From an uncultured Campylobacterales bacterium (GTDB lineage Bacteria; Campylobacterota; Campylobacteria; Campylobacterales; Sulfurimonadaceae): a DNA stretch of 50,706 nucleotides. Shown here piece by piece: positions 15,732-24,982 of the stretch. The translations under genes were made by a program, and so were the position numbers. Numbering within the stretch: position 1 is the stretch's first letter; the number at the start of each line of letters is the position of its first letter. The stretch is taken from NCBI GenBank assembly GCA_903892995.1, contig CAITKP010000043.1:1-50706 (forward strand), read 5' to 3'. The notes under the pieces were generated by a model. The model worked only from the letters and a program-made list of their open reading frames with translations. It had not been told where the DNA came from and did not search any database.

Positions 15732-16781
15732 CTATTTCTTAGTAGAGATGATCTTCTCTTTAGAGTCTTTCATATCAACCCAAATATTTGGTGTTGAACC
15801 ACCAGGCGTTAAGAAAATTTTTGCATCTTTATTTTCTTGCAATGCTTCGTTAAATTTCCCTTGAACTTTGATCTGTTCGAGTTGTAAAAGTTGGCGTGTC
15901 AATGATTTTGAGATTAGGGCATTTGCTTTAGCGTTTGCCTCTGCTTCTATTGTTATAGCATCCGCTTTTCCTTGAGCATCTACAGCTCGTTTAAGCGCTT
16001 CTTGTTTTGCACGTGCTACTTCTTGCTCTGCTTTTTGAACCTCTTGTTTTGCAATCTGTACTCTTTCTATTTGATCTTTTACTTTTTCAGGTAAAACGAT
16101 CTCTCGAAGCTGGATAGATTGTAAAATCGCAGGAGAGCTTGGAAGTGTTTTTACATTATCACGGATTCCATCCTCGATTTTTGTAGCAATGGTATTTCTC
16201 TCATTTGGCAGAGATTCCGCATCATAGTTTCCAACAACATTTCTAACAACATCTCTTACAACAGGGTTGATGATTTTATCTTCCCAGCTAAATCCCCAGT
16301 TTGAGATAGTTTTTGCTGCATTTTCAGCATTGAGTCTGTACTGAACTGTAAGCTCTATGGAAACAGGAAGGCCGCGTTTATCCAAAACAGTAATAGCTGG
16401 TTTTGTACTCATTCCATCATCTTGAGGATTCTTTTCTAAGCCGCTTGCGTAGTTAATAATACGAACTTTTGTATCAACTGCATAGACTCTTTGAATAACT
16501 GGAATAATAAAATGTAAACCTGGAAGCAGGGCTTCTTCTTGATACTTTCCATTTGTTGAAAGAATCCCACGCTCGCCCTCTTGAATGATAACAAAAGGTT
16601 TTGCAATCACTAAAAGAAGTAAAAGACCCACTAAAACATACAGAGTGACCGATTTTCCACCGCCAAAGTTAAAATCTACCTTTGGAGGTCTTGGATCTTT
16701 TGATGAAGAGCTATCTCCACCTCCAAATCCTCCGCTTTGATTTTTTTTCTTGTTGAAATAATCATTCATATCTGATGCCAT
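15732..16781 (-). CDS. Prohibitin/SPFH-domain membrane protein
   Basis: A 349-residue protein with a low-complexity Gly/Ser cytoplasmic N-terminus (about 1-42), one membrane helix (about 45-66), and a prohibitin-type SPFH domain (about 68-260). The SPFH segment includes EGERGILSTNGK and LPGLHFIIPVIQRVY. A long charged coiled coil rich in KAEQEVARAKQEALKRA follows, near 245-275. It resembles prohibitin homologues and HflK. Such proteins form membrane-microdomain rings and often modulate FtsH. No ftsH or hflC is adjacent. AGGAA lies 7 nt upstream of the start. Confidence 0.88.
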   Translation of the reverse strand: MASDMNDYFNKKKNQSGGFGGGDSSSSKDPRPPKVDFNFGGGKSVTLYVLVGLLLLLVIAKPFVIIQEGERGILSTNGKYQEEALLPGLHFIIPVIQRVYAVDTKVRIINYASGLEKNPQDDGMSTKPAITVLDKRGLPVSIELTVQYRLNAENAAKTISNWGFSWEDKIINPVVRDVVRNVVGNYDAESLPNERNTIATKIEDGIRDNVKTLPSSPAILQSIQLREIVLPEKVKDQIERVQIAKQEVQKAEQEVARAKQEALKRAVDAQGKADAITIEAEANAKANALISKSLTRQLLQLEQIKVQGKFNEALQENKDAKIFLTPGGSTPNIWVDMKDSKEKIISTKK

Positions 16782-16800
16782 AGCTGTTTCCTTTATCTAT

Positions 16801-17721
16801 TTAGTTTATATAAGTTAAGTAATGCTCATACTGTGCATTTCGTCCAAAAACGATATCAAAGTAGAGTGATTGGAGTTTTTCTGTCATCTCGCCACGCGCG
16901 CCATTTCCGATCTCTCTTGCATCAATAATACGAACAGGTGTGATCTCTGCTGCTGTTCCTGTTAAGAACGCTTCGTCCGCAACATAAACATCTTCACGAG
17001 AGATACGTTTACGAGTTACTTTGATTCCAAGGTTTTGCGCCATTTCAATCACTGTTTTTTGAGTGATAGACTCAAGTGAGTTATCATTTGGAGGAGTGAT
17101 GAGTTCGCCATTTTTAACCATGAAAAAGCTCGCACCGCTTGCTTCAGCCACGTATCCTTGGTCATCAAGTAAAAGTGCTTCATCATACCCACAATCGATC
17201 GCTTCATATTTAGCCATTTGAGAGTTTAGGTAGTTTGCAGTTGCTTTTGCTTTTCCCATATTTGATGTGTTTGCAGGGCGAGTCATAGAAACGATTTTTA
17301 GTTTAATCCCTTTTGCCATTCCCTCTTCGCCAAGGTAAGCGCCCCATTCCCAAGATGCCAAAACAGTCTCAACAGGTGCATGTTTATGGTAAACACCCAT
17401 AACGCCATAACCTAAAAATGCAAATGGACGGATGTAAACATTGTCGCCTTGAAACTCATTTTTTCTTAAGAGCTCTACTTGCGCAGCGTTGAGCTCTTCA
17501 ACACTATATGGAATATCCATGAGTGTCATTTTCGCAGACTCTTTAAGTCTTTTTGTGTGGTCGTTGAGACGGAAAATCGCGTAACCTTTTGCAGTTTTAT
17601 ACGCTTTAGTTCCTTCGATTACGCCATTTCCATAATGTAGTGTGTGTGAAAGTACATGCACATTTGCATCATCCCAGTTTACGAATTTTCCATTCATCCA
17701 AATATATTTCGCCTTATCCAT
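16801..17721 (-). CDS. ilvE: Branched-chain amino acid aminotransferase
   Basis: A PLP class IV transaminase that performs the last step in leucine, isoleucine and valine synthesis. The 306-residue protein begins with the typical IWMNGKFVNWDDANVHV and HYGNGVIEGTKAY. It carries the Lys region GKAKATANYLNS (about 157-168) and ends with EAFLTGTAAEITPV. Normal length. Its stop is 19 nt from the prohibitin gene start, so they may form an operon. It pairs functionally with leuA further along the window. Confidence 0.94.
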   Translation of the reverse strand: MDKAKYIWMNGKFVNWDDANVHVLSHTLHYGNGVIEGTKAYKTAKGYAIFRLNDHTKRLKESAKMTLMDIPYSVEELNAAQVELLRKNEFQGDNVYIRPFAFLGYGVMGVYHKHAPVETVLASWEWGAYLGEEGMAKGIKLKIVSMTRPANTSNMGKAKATANYLNSQMAKYEAIDCGYDEALLLDDQGYVAEASGASFFMVKNGELITPPNDNSLESITQKTVIEMAQNLGIKVTRKRISREDVYVADEAFLTGTAAEITPVRIIDAREIGNGARGEMTEKLQSLYFDIVFGRNAQYEHYLTYIN

Positions 17722-17842
17722 ACCGCTTCTCCATTAGAGTTAAAAGTTGGATATTCTAGCAAAATAGCGATTTGCATTTTATTAAACTACTAGGAAAGAT
17801 ATCAATAAGCTTCTCCAAAGATGAATGGGGTTATTATCATGC

Positions 17843-17852
17843 TTACATGTAA
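17843..17852. repeat. TTACATGTAA palindrome abutting mlaA ribosome binding site
   Basis: The copy reads TTACATGTAAGAGG on the plus strand, so the last bases join the AAGAGG ribosome binding site of mlaA, 10 nt before its ATG. Confidence 0.9.
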
Positions 17853-17861
17853 GAGGTGCCG

Positions 17862-18584
17862 ATGCGTTTTATTTTTTTCCTATTTATTATAAATATTGCC
17901 TTATTTGCGGTGGATGCCGATGAGTTTAATGATGAGTTTAGTGAGCCAAAAAAAGAGATTTTTGATCCTTTGAGTGGATATAATCGTGCTGTTACTGGAT
18001 TTAATGATTATGTTTTTATGAATATTATAGATCCATATGTTTTTGCGGGATATGATTATGTAGCACCTTTAGTGGTGCGTTCAAGCGTGAAATCCTTTTT
18101 TGACAATCTCAAATTTCCCATCACTTTTGTCAATAATCTTTTACAAACGAAATTTAAGCGGGCATGGATAGATGTGGAGCGTTTTGGGGTCAATACCACT
18201 TTTGGGCTTTTTGGTTTTTTTGATCCAGCTACAACTTGGTTGGGACTTCCAAAAAGTAATGAAGACTTTGGACAAACACTTGGATATTATGGAGTAGGAA
18301 GCGGATTTCCAGTTGTTTTACCATTTTTAGGACATTATAATCTTCGTGATCTTGCTGGATCTTTGGCAGACACCTCTGTTGACCCAATTTATTATGTTGA
18401 TTATCGTAAATATAATGCGACAGAGAATGCGTATCAATCTTGGGGTATAATCTCGTACCGGTATCTCAATGAGGGATCATTGCGCGCAGATGAGTATAAA
18501 GAGTTTAGAAAAGATGCACTTGATCTTTACCCTTTTATACGAGATGCGTATGAACAAAATCGTGAAATGCTAATTAAGGAGTAG
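17862..18584 (+). CDS. mlaA: MlaA/VacJ outer-membrane phospholipid-removal protein
   Basis: MlaA extracts misplaced phospholipids from the outer leaflet of the outer membrane. The 240-residue protein has a short signal peptide ending near LFAVDA. It has no lipobox cysteine, unlike the E. coli lipoprotein. The core signatures DPLSGYNRAVTGFNDYV, PITFVNNLLQ, RFGVNTTFGLFGFFDPA and NEDFGQTLGYYGVGSG are clear. I chose ATG 17862 with AAGAGG 5-6 nt upstream over a GTG at 17856. First of a tight three-gene operon with mlaC and an RND protein. Confidence 0.93.
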   Translation: MRFIFFLFIINIALFAVDADEFNDEFSEPKKEIFDPLSGYNRAVTGFNDYVFMNIIDPYVFAGYDYVAPLVVRSSVKSFFDNLKFPITFVNNLLQTKFKRAWIDVERFGVNTTFGLFGFFDPATTWLGLPKSNEDFGQTLGYYGVGSGFPVVLPFLGHYNLRDLAGSLADTSVDPIYYVDYRKYNATENAYQSWGIISYRYLNEGSLRADEYKEFRKDALDLYPFIRDAYEQNREMLIKE

Positions 18585-18586
18585 TT

Positions 18587-19165
18587 TTGAAGTCATTTTT
18601 ATTTTTATCTATTTTTGGATTATTTTTCAATCTTTATGCAGGAGTTGAAGAGAGCATCACTGATATGATGGTAAAAAACTCTCAAAAAGTCACCTCAATT
18701 TTAAAAGACAAAACGATCTCGAAAAAGAAACAAGATGAGCAACTCATCAAAATAGTCGATCCTCTTTTTGACTTTAAGCTTATGGGAACACTTTGTCTTG
18801 GAAAAACAACTTATTTAGGTTTGAGTGAAGAGCAAAAATCAAAGTTTCATACTGTTTTTAACAAAAAGATCAAAAACTCTTACACAGGAAAACTTCATCT
18901 TTACACCGATGAAAAACTAGAGTTTGACAAAGCGCAGATGGGCAAAGACAAACGTTTGAGCCTGCAAAGTTATCTCATCACAAAAACTGAGCGTAAAAGT
19001 GTTATCTACAAGTTTTATCTCTCAGATGAGAAACAGTGGCTCATTTATGATGTTGATATTTTTGGAGTGAGCATTGTTCAAACATATAGAAATCAGTTTG
19101 CCGGTGCACTAAAAACAAAAAGTTTTGAGCAGTTTTTAGCAGAATTAAATACTGACAATATCTAG
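18587..19165 (+). CDS. mlaC: MlaC/Ttg2D periplasmic phospholipid carrier
   Basis: MlaC ferries phospholipids across the periplasm. The 192-residue protein has a Sec signal (cleaved near residue 18), then MlaC features: DPLFDFKLMG near 57, LSEEQKSKFHTVF near 79 and VIYKFYLSDEKQWLIYDVDIFGVS. It starts with TTG two nt after mlaA, preceded by AAGGAG inside mlaA, and ends directly against the RND gene. No MlaD, E or F gene is here, so the inner-membrane partner is probably the RND protein. Confidence 0.9.
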   Translation: MKSFLFLSIFGLFFNLYAGVEESITDMMVKNSQKVTSILKDKTISKKKQDEQLIKIVDPLFDFKLMGTLCLGKTTYLGLSEEQKSKFHTVFNKKIKNSYTGKLHLYTDEKLEFDKAQMGKDKRLSLQSYLITKTERKSVIYKFYLSDEKQWLIYDVDIFGVSIVQTYRNQFAGALKTKSFEQFLAELNTDNI

Positions 19166-21598
19166 ATGATAGAAAAATTTTACACAAAGCGAGTCATTAA
19201 GTATCCTCGTGCGACACTTTTTTTGCTTCTTTGTGCAGTTGTTTTTTTAGCGCTTTATATTCCAAGATTACATGTAGATGCTTCTGCTGAGACTTTACTT
19301 CTTGAAAATGATAAAGACCTTCTTTACACCAGAGAAATCAATGAGCGTTATGCAACTCCCGATTTTTTAGTTATCACCTACACCCCAAAAAGTGCGCTTT
19401 TAAGTGATGAGAGTCTTAAAAATCTTAAAAATTTAAAAACAGAGCTTCAGTCGCTTGAATTTGTTGCAAATGTAGTCACAATTTTAGATGTTCCACTCTT
19501 TGAAAGTCCTTCCAAGCCACTCAAAGAACTCATAAAAAATATTCCAACACTCGAATCAAGTGAAACCAATAAAACACTTGCAAAAGAGGAGTTCTTATCC
19601 AATCCAATCTATAAAAACAATCTTGTCTCTAAAGATTTTAAGACCACTGCTATTGTGATAAATTTTAAAGAGGACAAAAAGTTCAAAGCACTTTTAGAGC
19701 AAAAAAATAGGACTAAAACTCTCCAAGATATCAAAGCTTTGAAAGATTATCGTGAAATAAAACGCTCTCGTGAACACCAAAGTATCCAAAAGATTCGACT
19801 GCTTATGCAAAATCACTCAGTAAAAAGCGAGCTTTTTTTAGGCGGTGTTGAGATGATCGCGGATGATATGATAAGTTATGTCAAAAAAGATATTCAAACG
19901 TATGGAGCTATTGTTTTACTTTTATTGCTACTTGTTCTTTATGGAGTTTTTAGAGAGTTAAAATGGGTCATTATTCCTGTTTTAATCTCTGGCGCTTCTA
20001 TTGTTGCATCAACTGGGCTTTTTGGATTAATGGGATTTGAGGTGACTGTTATCTCCTCAAACTTTATTTCACTACAGCTTATTGTGACAATTTCGATGAT
20101 TATCCATCTTATTGTACGCTATCGAGAACTCGTCAATGAGGAGCCGACTTTCTCACAAAATGAGTTGGTACTCACAACCGTGACCTCTATTTTAAAACCC
20201 TCATTTTTTGCCATATTTACAACGATTGCTGGATTTACTTCTTTAATCTTTTCGGGGATTTTGCCAGTTATTATGCTAGGTTGGATGATGAGTATTGCTA
20301 TCACTGTTTCTTTGGTTGTAATCTTTTTAAGTTTTCCAGCGATTGTGGTATTGATGCCTTATCCTCAAAAGAAACCTGCAAGTGTGAAGAGTTTTTCACT
20401 TACAAATTTAGCCTCTCATTTAGCTTTAGAGCATAAAAAAATGGTTGTTGCTTTGAGCTTGCTTATTTTTGCATTGAGTGTTTTTGGAGCCTTACATGTA
20501 AGAGTTGAAAACAGTTTTATTAACTATTTTCAAAAATCAACTGAGATATATAAAGGGATGGCAGTTATTGATAAATCTCTTGGTGGTACAACTCCTCTGG
20601 ATGTGATTATCGATTTTCCAAAAGAGAACTCAAAAAAAGAGCAGATTGTAAAAGCCAATGAAGATTCTCTTGATGAGTTTGAAGATGAATATAATGCGAT
20701 CAAAGATCAAAATCAATACTGGTTTAGTGCAGACAAGATGGAAGTTGTGCGAAGAGTACATGCCTATTTAGAGAGTGTACCAGAGGTAGGAAAGGTGCTT
20801 TCTTTGGGAACTGTGCTAGAAGTGGGTCGCAAACTCAACGACAATAAAGAGCTTGATGATTTTGCTCTTGCAATGCTTTACAATGAACTCCCACAGCAGT
20901 TTCGTCCTATTGTTTTGACACCTTATGTGAATATAGAAGCAAATCAAGTGCGCTTTTCACTGCGCATCGTTGACTCAAATCCTGAGTTAAAAAGAGATGC
21001 ACTTTTAAAGAAAATAAAGTATGATCTTGTGCATAAAATAGGACTCAAAGAGGAGAATGTGCATCTCTCAAATCTAATGGTTTTATATAACAATATGCTC
21101 CAATCTCTTTTTAACTCTCAGATCAAAACACTTGGTTTGATGCTGCTTTTACTCGGCGTTGTATTTTTTATTCTTTTTCGTTCTCTTAAAATTATGATGA
21201 TAGCAATGGCTGTCAATGTGATTCCAATCTCTGTTATATTTGGAGTTATGGGGGTTTTGGATATCCCGCTTGATATGATGACCATCACCATAGCATCTAT
21301 TGCCATAGGTATAGCAGTGGATGACACTATCCACTATTTGCACCGCTATAAAGAGGAGTATCATAAAGATTTTGATGCAGTAAAAGCGATGAAAAGAGCA
21401 CATAAAAGCGTTGGATATGCGATGTATTACACTTCAATTACGATTATGATCGGGTTTTTTGTATTGGTACTCTCTGAGTTTACACCTACAATCTATTTTG
21501 GACTTTTAACTGTTTTGGCGATGCTGAGTGCTCTTATTGCCGATCTTGTTTTGCTTCCAGCTTTACTTCTTATAATGAAGCCCTATAAAAATAGTTAA
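19166..21598 (+). CDS. RND/MMPL-type lipid transporter
   Basis: An 810-residue RND permease in the MMPL/hopanoid-transporter group. It has one N-terminal helix (about 13-31), a large periplasmic loop, a block of helices (about 250-410), a second helix-loop unit (about 430-650) and a C-terminal helix block (about 655-800). The second block has the conserved IAIGIAVDDTIHYLHRYKE. No fusion-protein or TolC gene is adjacent. Sitting in an operon with mlaA and mlaC, it probably moves lipids between MlaC and the inner membrane. The same order occurs in Campylobacter jejuni, as I recall. One TTACATGTAA (20492-20501) encodes ALHVRV. Confidence 0.9.
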   Translation: MIEKFYTKRVIKYPRATLFLLLCAVVFLALYIPRLHVDASAETLLLENDKDLLYTREINERYATPDFLVITYTPKSALLSDESLKNLKNLKTELQSLEFVANVVTILDVPLFESPSKPLKELIKNIPTLESSETNKTLAKEEFLSNPIYKNNLVSKDFKTTAIVINFKEDKKFKALLEQKNRTKTLQDIKALKDYREIKRSREHQSIQKIRLLMQNHSVKSELFLGGVEMIADDMISYVKKDIQTYGAIVLLLLLLVLYGVFRELKWVIIPVLISGASIVASTGLFGLMGFEVTVISSNFISLQLIVTISMIIHLIVRYRELVNEEPTFSQNELVLTTVTSILKPSFFAIFTTIAGFTSLIFSGILPVIMLGWMMSIAITVSLVVIFLSFPAIVVLMPYPQKKPASVKSFSLTNLASHLALEHKKMVVALSLLIFALSVFGALHVRVENSFINYFQKSTEIYKGMAVIDKSLGGTTPLDVIIDFPKENSKKEQIVKANEDSLDEFEDEYNAIKDQNQYWFSADKMEVVRRVHAYLESVPEVGKVLSLGTVLEVGRKLNDNKELDDFALAMLYNELPQQFRPIVLTPYVNIEANQVRFSLRIVDSNPELKRDALLKKIKYDLVHKIGLKEENVHLSNLMVLYNNMLQSLFNSQIKTLGLMLLLLGVVFFILFRSLKIMMIAMAVNVIPISVIFGVMGVLDIPLDMMTITIASIAIGIAVDDTIHYLHRYKEEYHKDFDAVKAMKRAHKSVGYAMYYTSITIMIGFFVLVLSEFTPTIYFGLLTVLAMLSALIADLVLLPALLLIMKPYKNS

Positions 21599-21670
21599 CC
21601 ATACGAAACAAAAGATAAAATTGCCTATTTTTTAATCAATAAAATCTCTGAAGAATTTGTAAATCTTAGG

Positions 21671-21676
21671 TACAAT
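21671..21676 (+). promoter_or_regulatory. glnA promoter, -10 TACAAT
   Basis: A near-consensus -10 box about 37 nt before the glnA ATG. No -35 box or sigma-54 element (GG-N10-GC) is evident, so expression is probably sigma-70 dependent. Confidence 0.45.
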
Positions 21677-21707
21677 ACTCGCAATAATTAAGTTTAGGAG
21701 AGAGTTG

Positions 21708-23138
21708 ATGGGAAAATTTGTTAACAATGTAGAAGAGTTTTTTACTTATTGTAAAGAAAATGAAGTTCAATTTGTGGACTTTAGATTTACAGATATTAAA
21801 GGTACTTGGCATCATGTTACTTACAGAATGAGTGCTGTAAGTGCTAGTCAATTTGAGGGTGGTTTACCGTTTGATGGTTCATCAATCGATGCATGGCAAC
21901 CAATTAACAAATCAGATATGCTTCTTAAACCAGATGTTGCTTCTGCGTTTTTAGATCCTTTTACTGCTGATCCAACAATCATCGTTTTCTGTGATGTTTT
22001 TGATATTTACAAAGGGCAACCATACGAAAGATGTCCACGTTCTATCGCAAAAGCTGCACTAAAACATGCTGAGTCTTTAGGTATCGCTGATGCTGCATAC
22101 TTTGGACCTGAAAATGAGTTCTTTGTATTTGATGATGTAAAATTCATAGACAATATCAATGAAGCGGGGTACAAAATCGATACTGAAGAGGGTGGTTGGA
22201 ACTCAAACACTTCATACCCAGATTCTTACAACAATGCACACCGTCCTGGAACAAAGGGTGGATATTTTCCAGTAGCTCCAACAGATACTGGTGTTGATAT
22301 GCGTGCTGAGATGATGATGATCATGGAACAAATCGGTCTTGAAGTTGTTCTTGGTCACCACGAAGTTGCACAAGGTCAACATGAGATCGGTATCGTTTTC
22401 TCTGACATCATCGGTGCAGCGGACAATGTTCAAAAATATAAATATGTTGTAAAAATGGTAGCTCACCTAAATGGTAAAACAGCTACATTTATGCCAAAAC
22501 CAATGTTTGGCGATAATGGAAATGGTATGCACGTTCACCAATCTCTATGGAAAGATGGTAAAAACCTTTTCTATAAAGAAGGAAACTATGCAAACATCTC
22601 TGATATGGGTCTTAACTATGTTGGTGGGATTTTCAAACATGCTCGCGCAGTTGCTGCATTTACAAATCCGACAACAAACTCATACAAACGTCTTCTTCCA
22701 GGTTTTGAGGCTCCAAGTGTTCTAACATATTCAAGCCAAAACCGTTCTGCATCTTGTCGTATTCCATACGGTGCTGGTGAAAAAGCAACTCGTATTGAGA
22801 TGAGATTCCCAGATTCAACAGCTTGTCCATACCTTGCATTTGCTGTTATGATGATGGCTGGACTTGATGGTATCAAAAATCAAGATATTCCAGTTGGACC
22901 AATGGATGAGGATCTTTATGAACTTTCTCTTGATGAGATCCGTGAAAAAGGTATCCCTCAAATGCCACACACTCTTCGTGGAGCATTAGAGTCATTGATC
23001 CGTGATAATGATTTCTTAAAACCAGTATTTACTGATGAGTTTATTAACGCATACCAACACTACAGATTTGAACGTGATGTTTGGCCAGACGAAGGTCGTC
23101 CAACAGCATACGAATTTAAAACTACTTACCAGTGTTAA
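21708..23138 (+). CDS. glnA: Glutamine synthetase, type I
   Basis: GlnA makes glutamine from glutamate and ammonia. The 476-residue protein has the N-terminal [13 protein letters not shown], the active-site loop [16 protein letters not shown], the ATP-binding segment in [16 protein letters not shown], and [10 protein letters not shown] Tyr in DEDLYEL near 400 matches the adenylylation site of GSI-beta enzymes. AGGAGAG lies upstream of ATG 21708; an adjoining TTG is less likely. It has its own promoter and terminator. Its nitrogen-control partners glnB and amt are at 45-47 kb. Confidence 0.96.
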   Translation: MGKFVNNVEEFFTYCKENEVQFVDFRFTDIKGTWHHVTYRMSAVSASQFEGGLPFDGSSIDAWQPINKSDMLLKPDVASAFLDPFTADPTIIVFCDVFDIYKGQPYERCPRSIAKAALKHAESLGIADAAYFGPENEFFVFDDVKFIDNINEAGYKIDTEEGGWNSNTSYPDSYNNAHRPGTKGGYFPVAPTDTGVDMRAEMMMIMEQIGLEVVLGHHEVAQGQHEIGIVFSDIIGAADNVQKYKYVVKMVAHLNGKTATFMPKPMFGDNGNGMHVHQSLWKDGKNLFYKEGNYANISDMGLNYVGGIFKHARAVAAFTNPTTNSYKRLLPGFEAPSVLTYSSQNRSASCRIPYGAGEKATRIEMRFPDSTACPYLAFAVMMMAGLDGIKNQDIPVGPMDEDLYELSLDEIREKGIPQMPHTLRGALESLIRDNDFLKPVFTDEFINAYQHYRFERDVWPDEGRPTAYEFKTTYQC

Positions 23139-23145
23139 TACTTCT

Positions 23146-23176
23146 TTACATGTAAGCCTTTTTTGCTTACATGTAA
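23146..23176 (+). terminator. glnA terminator built from two TTACATGTAA palindromes
   Basis: Arms TTACATGTAAGC (23146-23157) and GCTTACATGTAA (23165-23176) form a perfect 12-bp stem around a 7-nt T-rich loop. Within 5 nt comes an eight-T run. Each arm contains a complete copy of the dispersed palindrome, so the element may have arisen by recruitment of two copies. Confidence 0.85.
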
Positions 23177-23244
23177 CCCTCTTTTTTTTCTCTTAAAATA
23201 ATTTTTTTCAATCCCTTTTAAAACTTCCTATTTATAAAATTAGC

Positions 23245-23250
23245 TATAAT
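23245..23250 (+). promoter_or_regulatory. leuA promoter, -10 TATAAT
   Basis: A consensus TATAAT about 59 nt upstream of the leuA start, in AT-rich DNA with no clear -35. I see no leucine leader peptide or T-box between it and the gene. Confidence 0.6.
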
Positions 23251-23308
23251 TGCGCCATTAGTTGTAGTTAAGAGTGCATCTAAAATATTTCAAGAAAAAA
23301 GGATTCTT

Positions 23309-24982
23309 ATGAGTCATGTAACACAGGGCAAATACCGCCCATATCCAAAAATAGATTTGCCAGATAGAAAATGGCCGTCAAATAGCATAGAAAAAGCACC
23401 GATCTGGTGTAGTGTTGACCTTCGTGATGGAAATCAAGCATTGATCACACCTATGAATATGGATAAAAAACTTGAACTATTTGCACTCTTACTCAAACTC
23501 GGATTTAAAAATATTGAAGTTGGTTTTCCATCTGCTTCGCAAGTTGAGTTTGATTTTTTACGTCGCTTGGTTGATGAAAAATTGATTCCAGATGATGTAA
23601 CAATTCAGGTTTTGGTTCAGGCGCGTGAGCACCTAATCGAAAAAACTTTTGAAGCATTAAAAGGTGTGAAAAAAGCGATTGTTCACTTGTATAACTCAAC
23701 ATCAGTAGCACAGAGAAAGATCGTATTTCAAAAATCCCAAGATGAGATTATTGCGCTTGCACTAGAGGGTGTTGATCTTGTAAAAAAATATGAAGCTTCT
23801 CATGATGGAGAGATTGTTTTAGAGTACTCTCCTGAGAGTTTTACGGGAACTGAGCTAGAGTTTGCAGCACGTATCTGTAACGCTGTAACAGCGCGTTGGG
23901 GGATCTCAAAAGAGAGACCAGTTGTGATCAACTTGCCTGCAACTGTTGAGGTGGCAACGCCAAATATCTATGCAGATCAGATCGAGTGGATGAGCAGACA
24001 TTTGGATAATCGTGCGTATGTTTTGATCTCAACACATACGCACAATGACCGTGGTACAAGTGTTGCGGCAACTGAACTTGCTCTTTTGGCGGGAGCTGAT
24101 AGAGTCGAGGGAACACTTTTGAGCAATGGTGAGCGAACAGGAAATGTTGATATCATCACTTTGGCTTTAAATATGACCACACAAGGCGTTGATAGTGGAC
24201 TTGATTTTTCCAATGTCAATGAAGTTTTAGATGTTGTAGAACGCTGTACAGAGATAGAGACGCATTGTCGTCATCCTTATGTCGGTGAACTTGTTTATAC
24301 AGCGTTTTCAGGCTCACATCAAGATGCCATTAACAAAGGTTTGGCATTTCAAAAGCTCAAAGATGATGCACTTTGGGAAGTGCCTTATCTTCCGATTGAT
24401 CCAGAAGATGTTGGACGCTCGTATGAGGGGATTATCCGTATTAATTCTCAGTCAGGAAAGGGCGGAGTGGCATATATCTTAGAAAATGAGTTTGGATATC
24501 AGTTGCCTAAAAAAATGCATCCAGAGTTTGGAAAAATTATCCAAGGTGTGACAGATAAAGAGGGGCGAGAACTTAACAATAATGAGATCTTGGATATCTT
24601 TACAAAAACATATCTTGAAGCGATTGGTGGGATAGAACTTATTGATTTTGCTAGCAGTTCTCCAACTGCAAAAGATAAAAATGTATGGTGTAAACTCACT
24701 TATACATGTAATACAAGAGAGATAATTTCAGAAGGACATGGTAATGGTCCAATAGATGCATGTAAAAATGCTCTTTCAAAAGAGTGCGAGTATAACTTTA
24801 CTATTAAATCTTACTCAGAACACTCTTGTGGTGAATTAAGCTCAGCAAATGCTGTGGCGTATATAGAGATACAAGATAGTGAAGCTGTTTCTTACTTTGG
24901 AGTGGGTGTAGATAGCGATATTACAATCGCTTCCATCAAAGCACTTTTTTCTGCCCTAAATCGCGCTTATACTAAAAAGTAA
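23309..24982 (+). CDS. leuA: 2-isopropylmalate synthase, long form
   Basis: LeuA condenses acetyl-CoA with 2-oxoisovalerate, the first leucine-specific step. The 557-residue protein begins KYRPYPKIDLPDRKWPSN, typical of the longer actinobacterial-type LeuA. The TIM-barrel motifs VDLRDGNQAL and STHTHNDRG and the regulatory C-terminal domain (about 430-557) are present. AAAAAAGGATTCTT precedes the ATG. The last 11 nt overlap the convergent outer-membrane protein gene. A one-mismatch palindrome copy at 24702 encodes YTCN. Confidence 0.95.
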   Translation: MSHVTQGKYRPYPKIDLPDRKWPSNSIEKAPIWCSVDLRDGNQALITPMNMDKKLELFALLLKLGFKNIEVGFPSASQVEFDFLRRLVDEKLIPDDVTIQVLVQAREHLIEKTFEALKGVKKAIVHLYNSTSVAQRKIVFQKSQDEIIALALEGVDLVKKYEASHDGEIVLEYSPESFTGTELEFAARICNAVTARWGISKERPVVINLPATVEVATPNIYADQIEWMSRHLDNRAYVLISTHTHNDRGTSVAATELALLAGADRVEGTLLSNGERTGNVDIITLALNMTTQGVDSGLDFSNVNEVLDVVERCTEIETHCRHPYVGELVYTAFSGSHQDAINKGLAFQKLKDDALWEVPYLPIDPEDVGRSYEGIIRINSQSGKGGVAYILENEFGYQLPKKMHPEFGKIIQGVTDKEGRELNNNEILDIFTKTYLEAIGGIELIDFASSSPTAKDKNVWCKLTYTCNTREIISEGHGNGPIDACKNALSKECEYNFTIKSYSEHSCGELSSANAVAYIEIQDSEAVSYFGVGVDSDITIASIKALFSALNRAYTKK

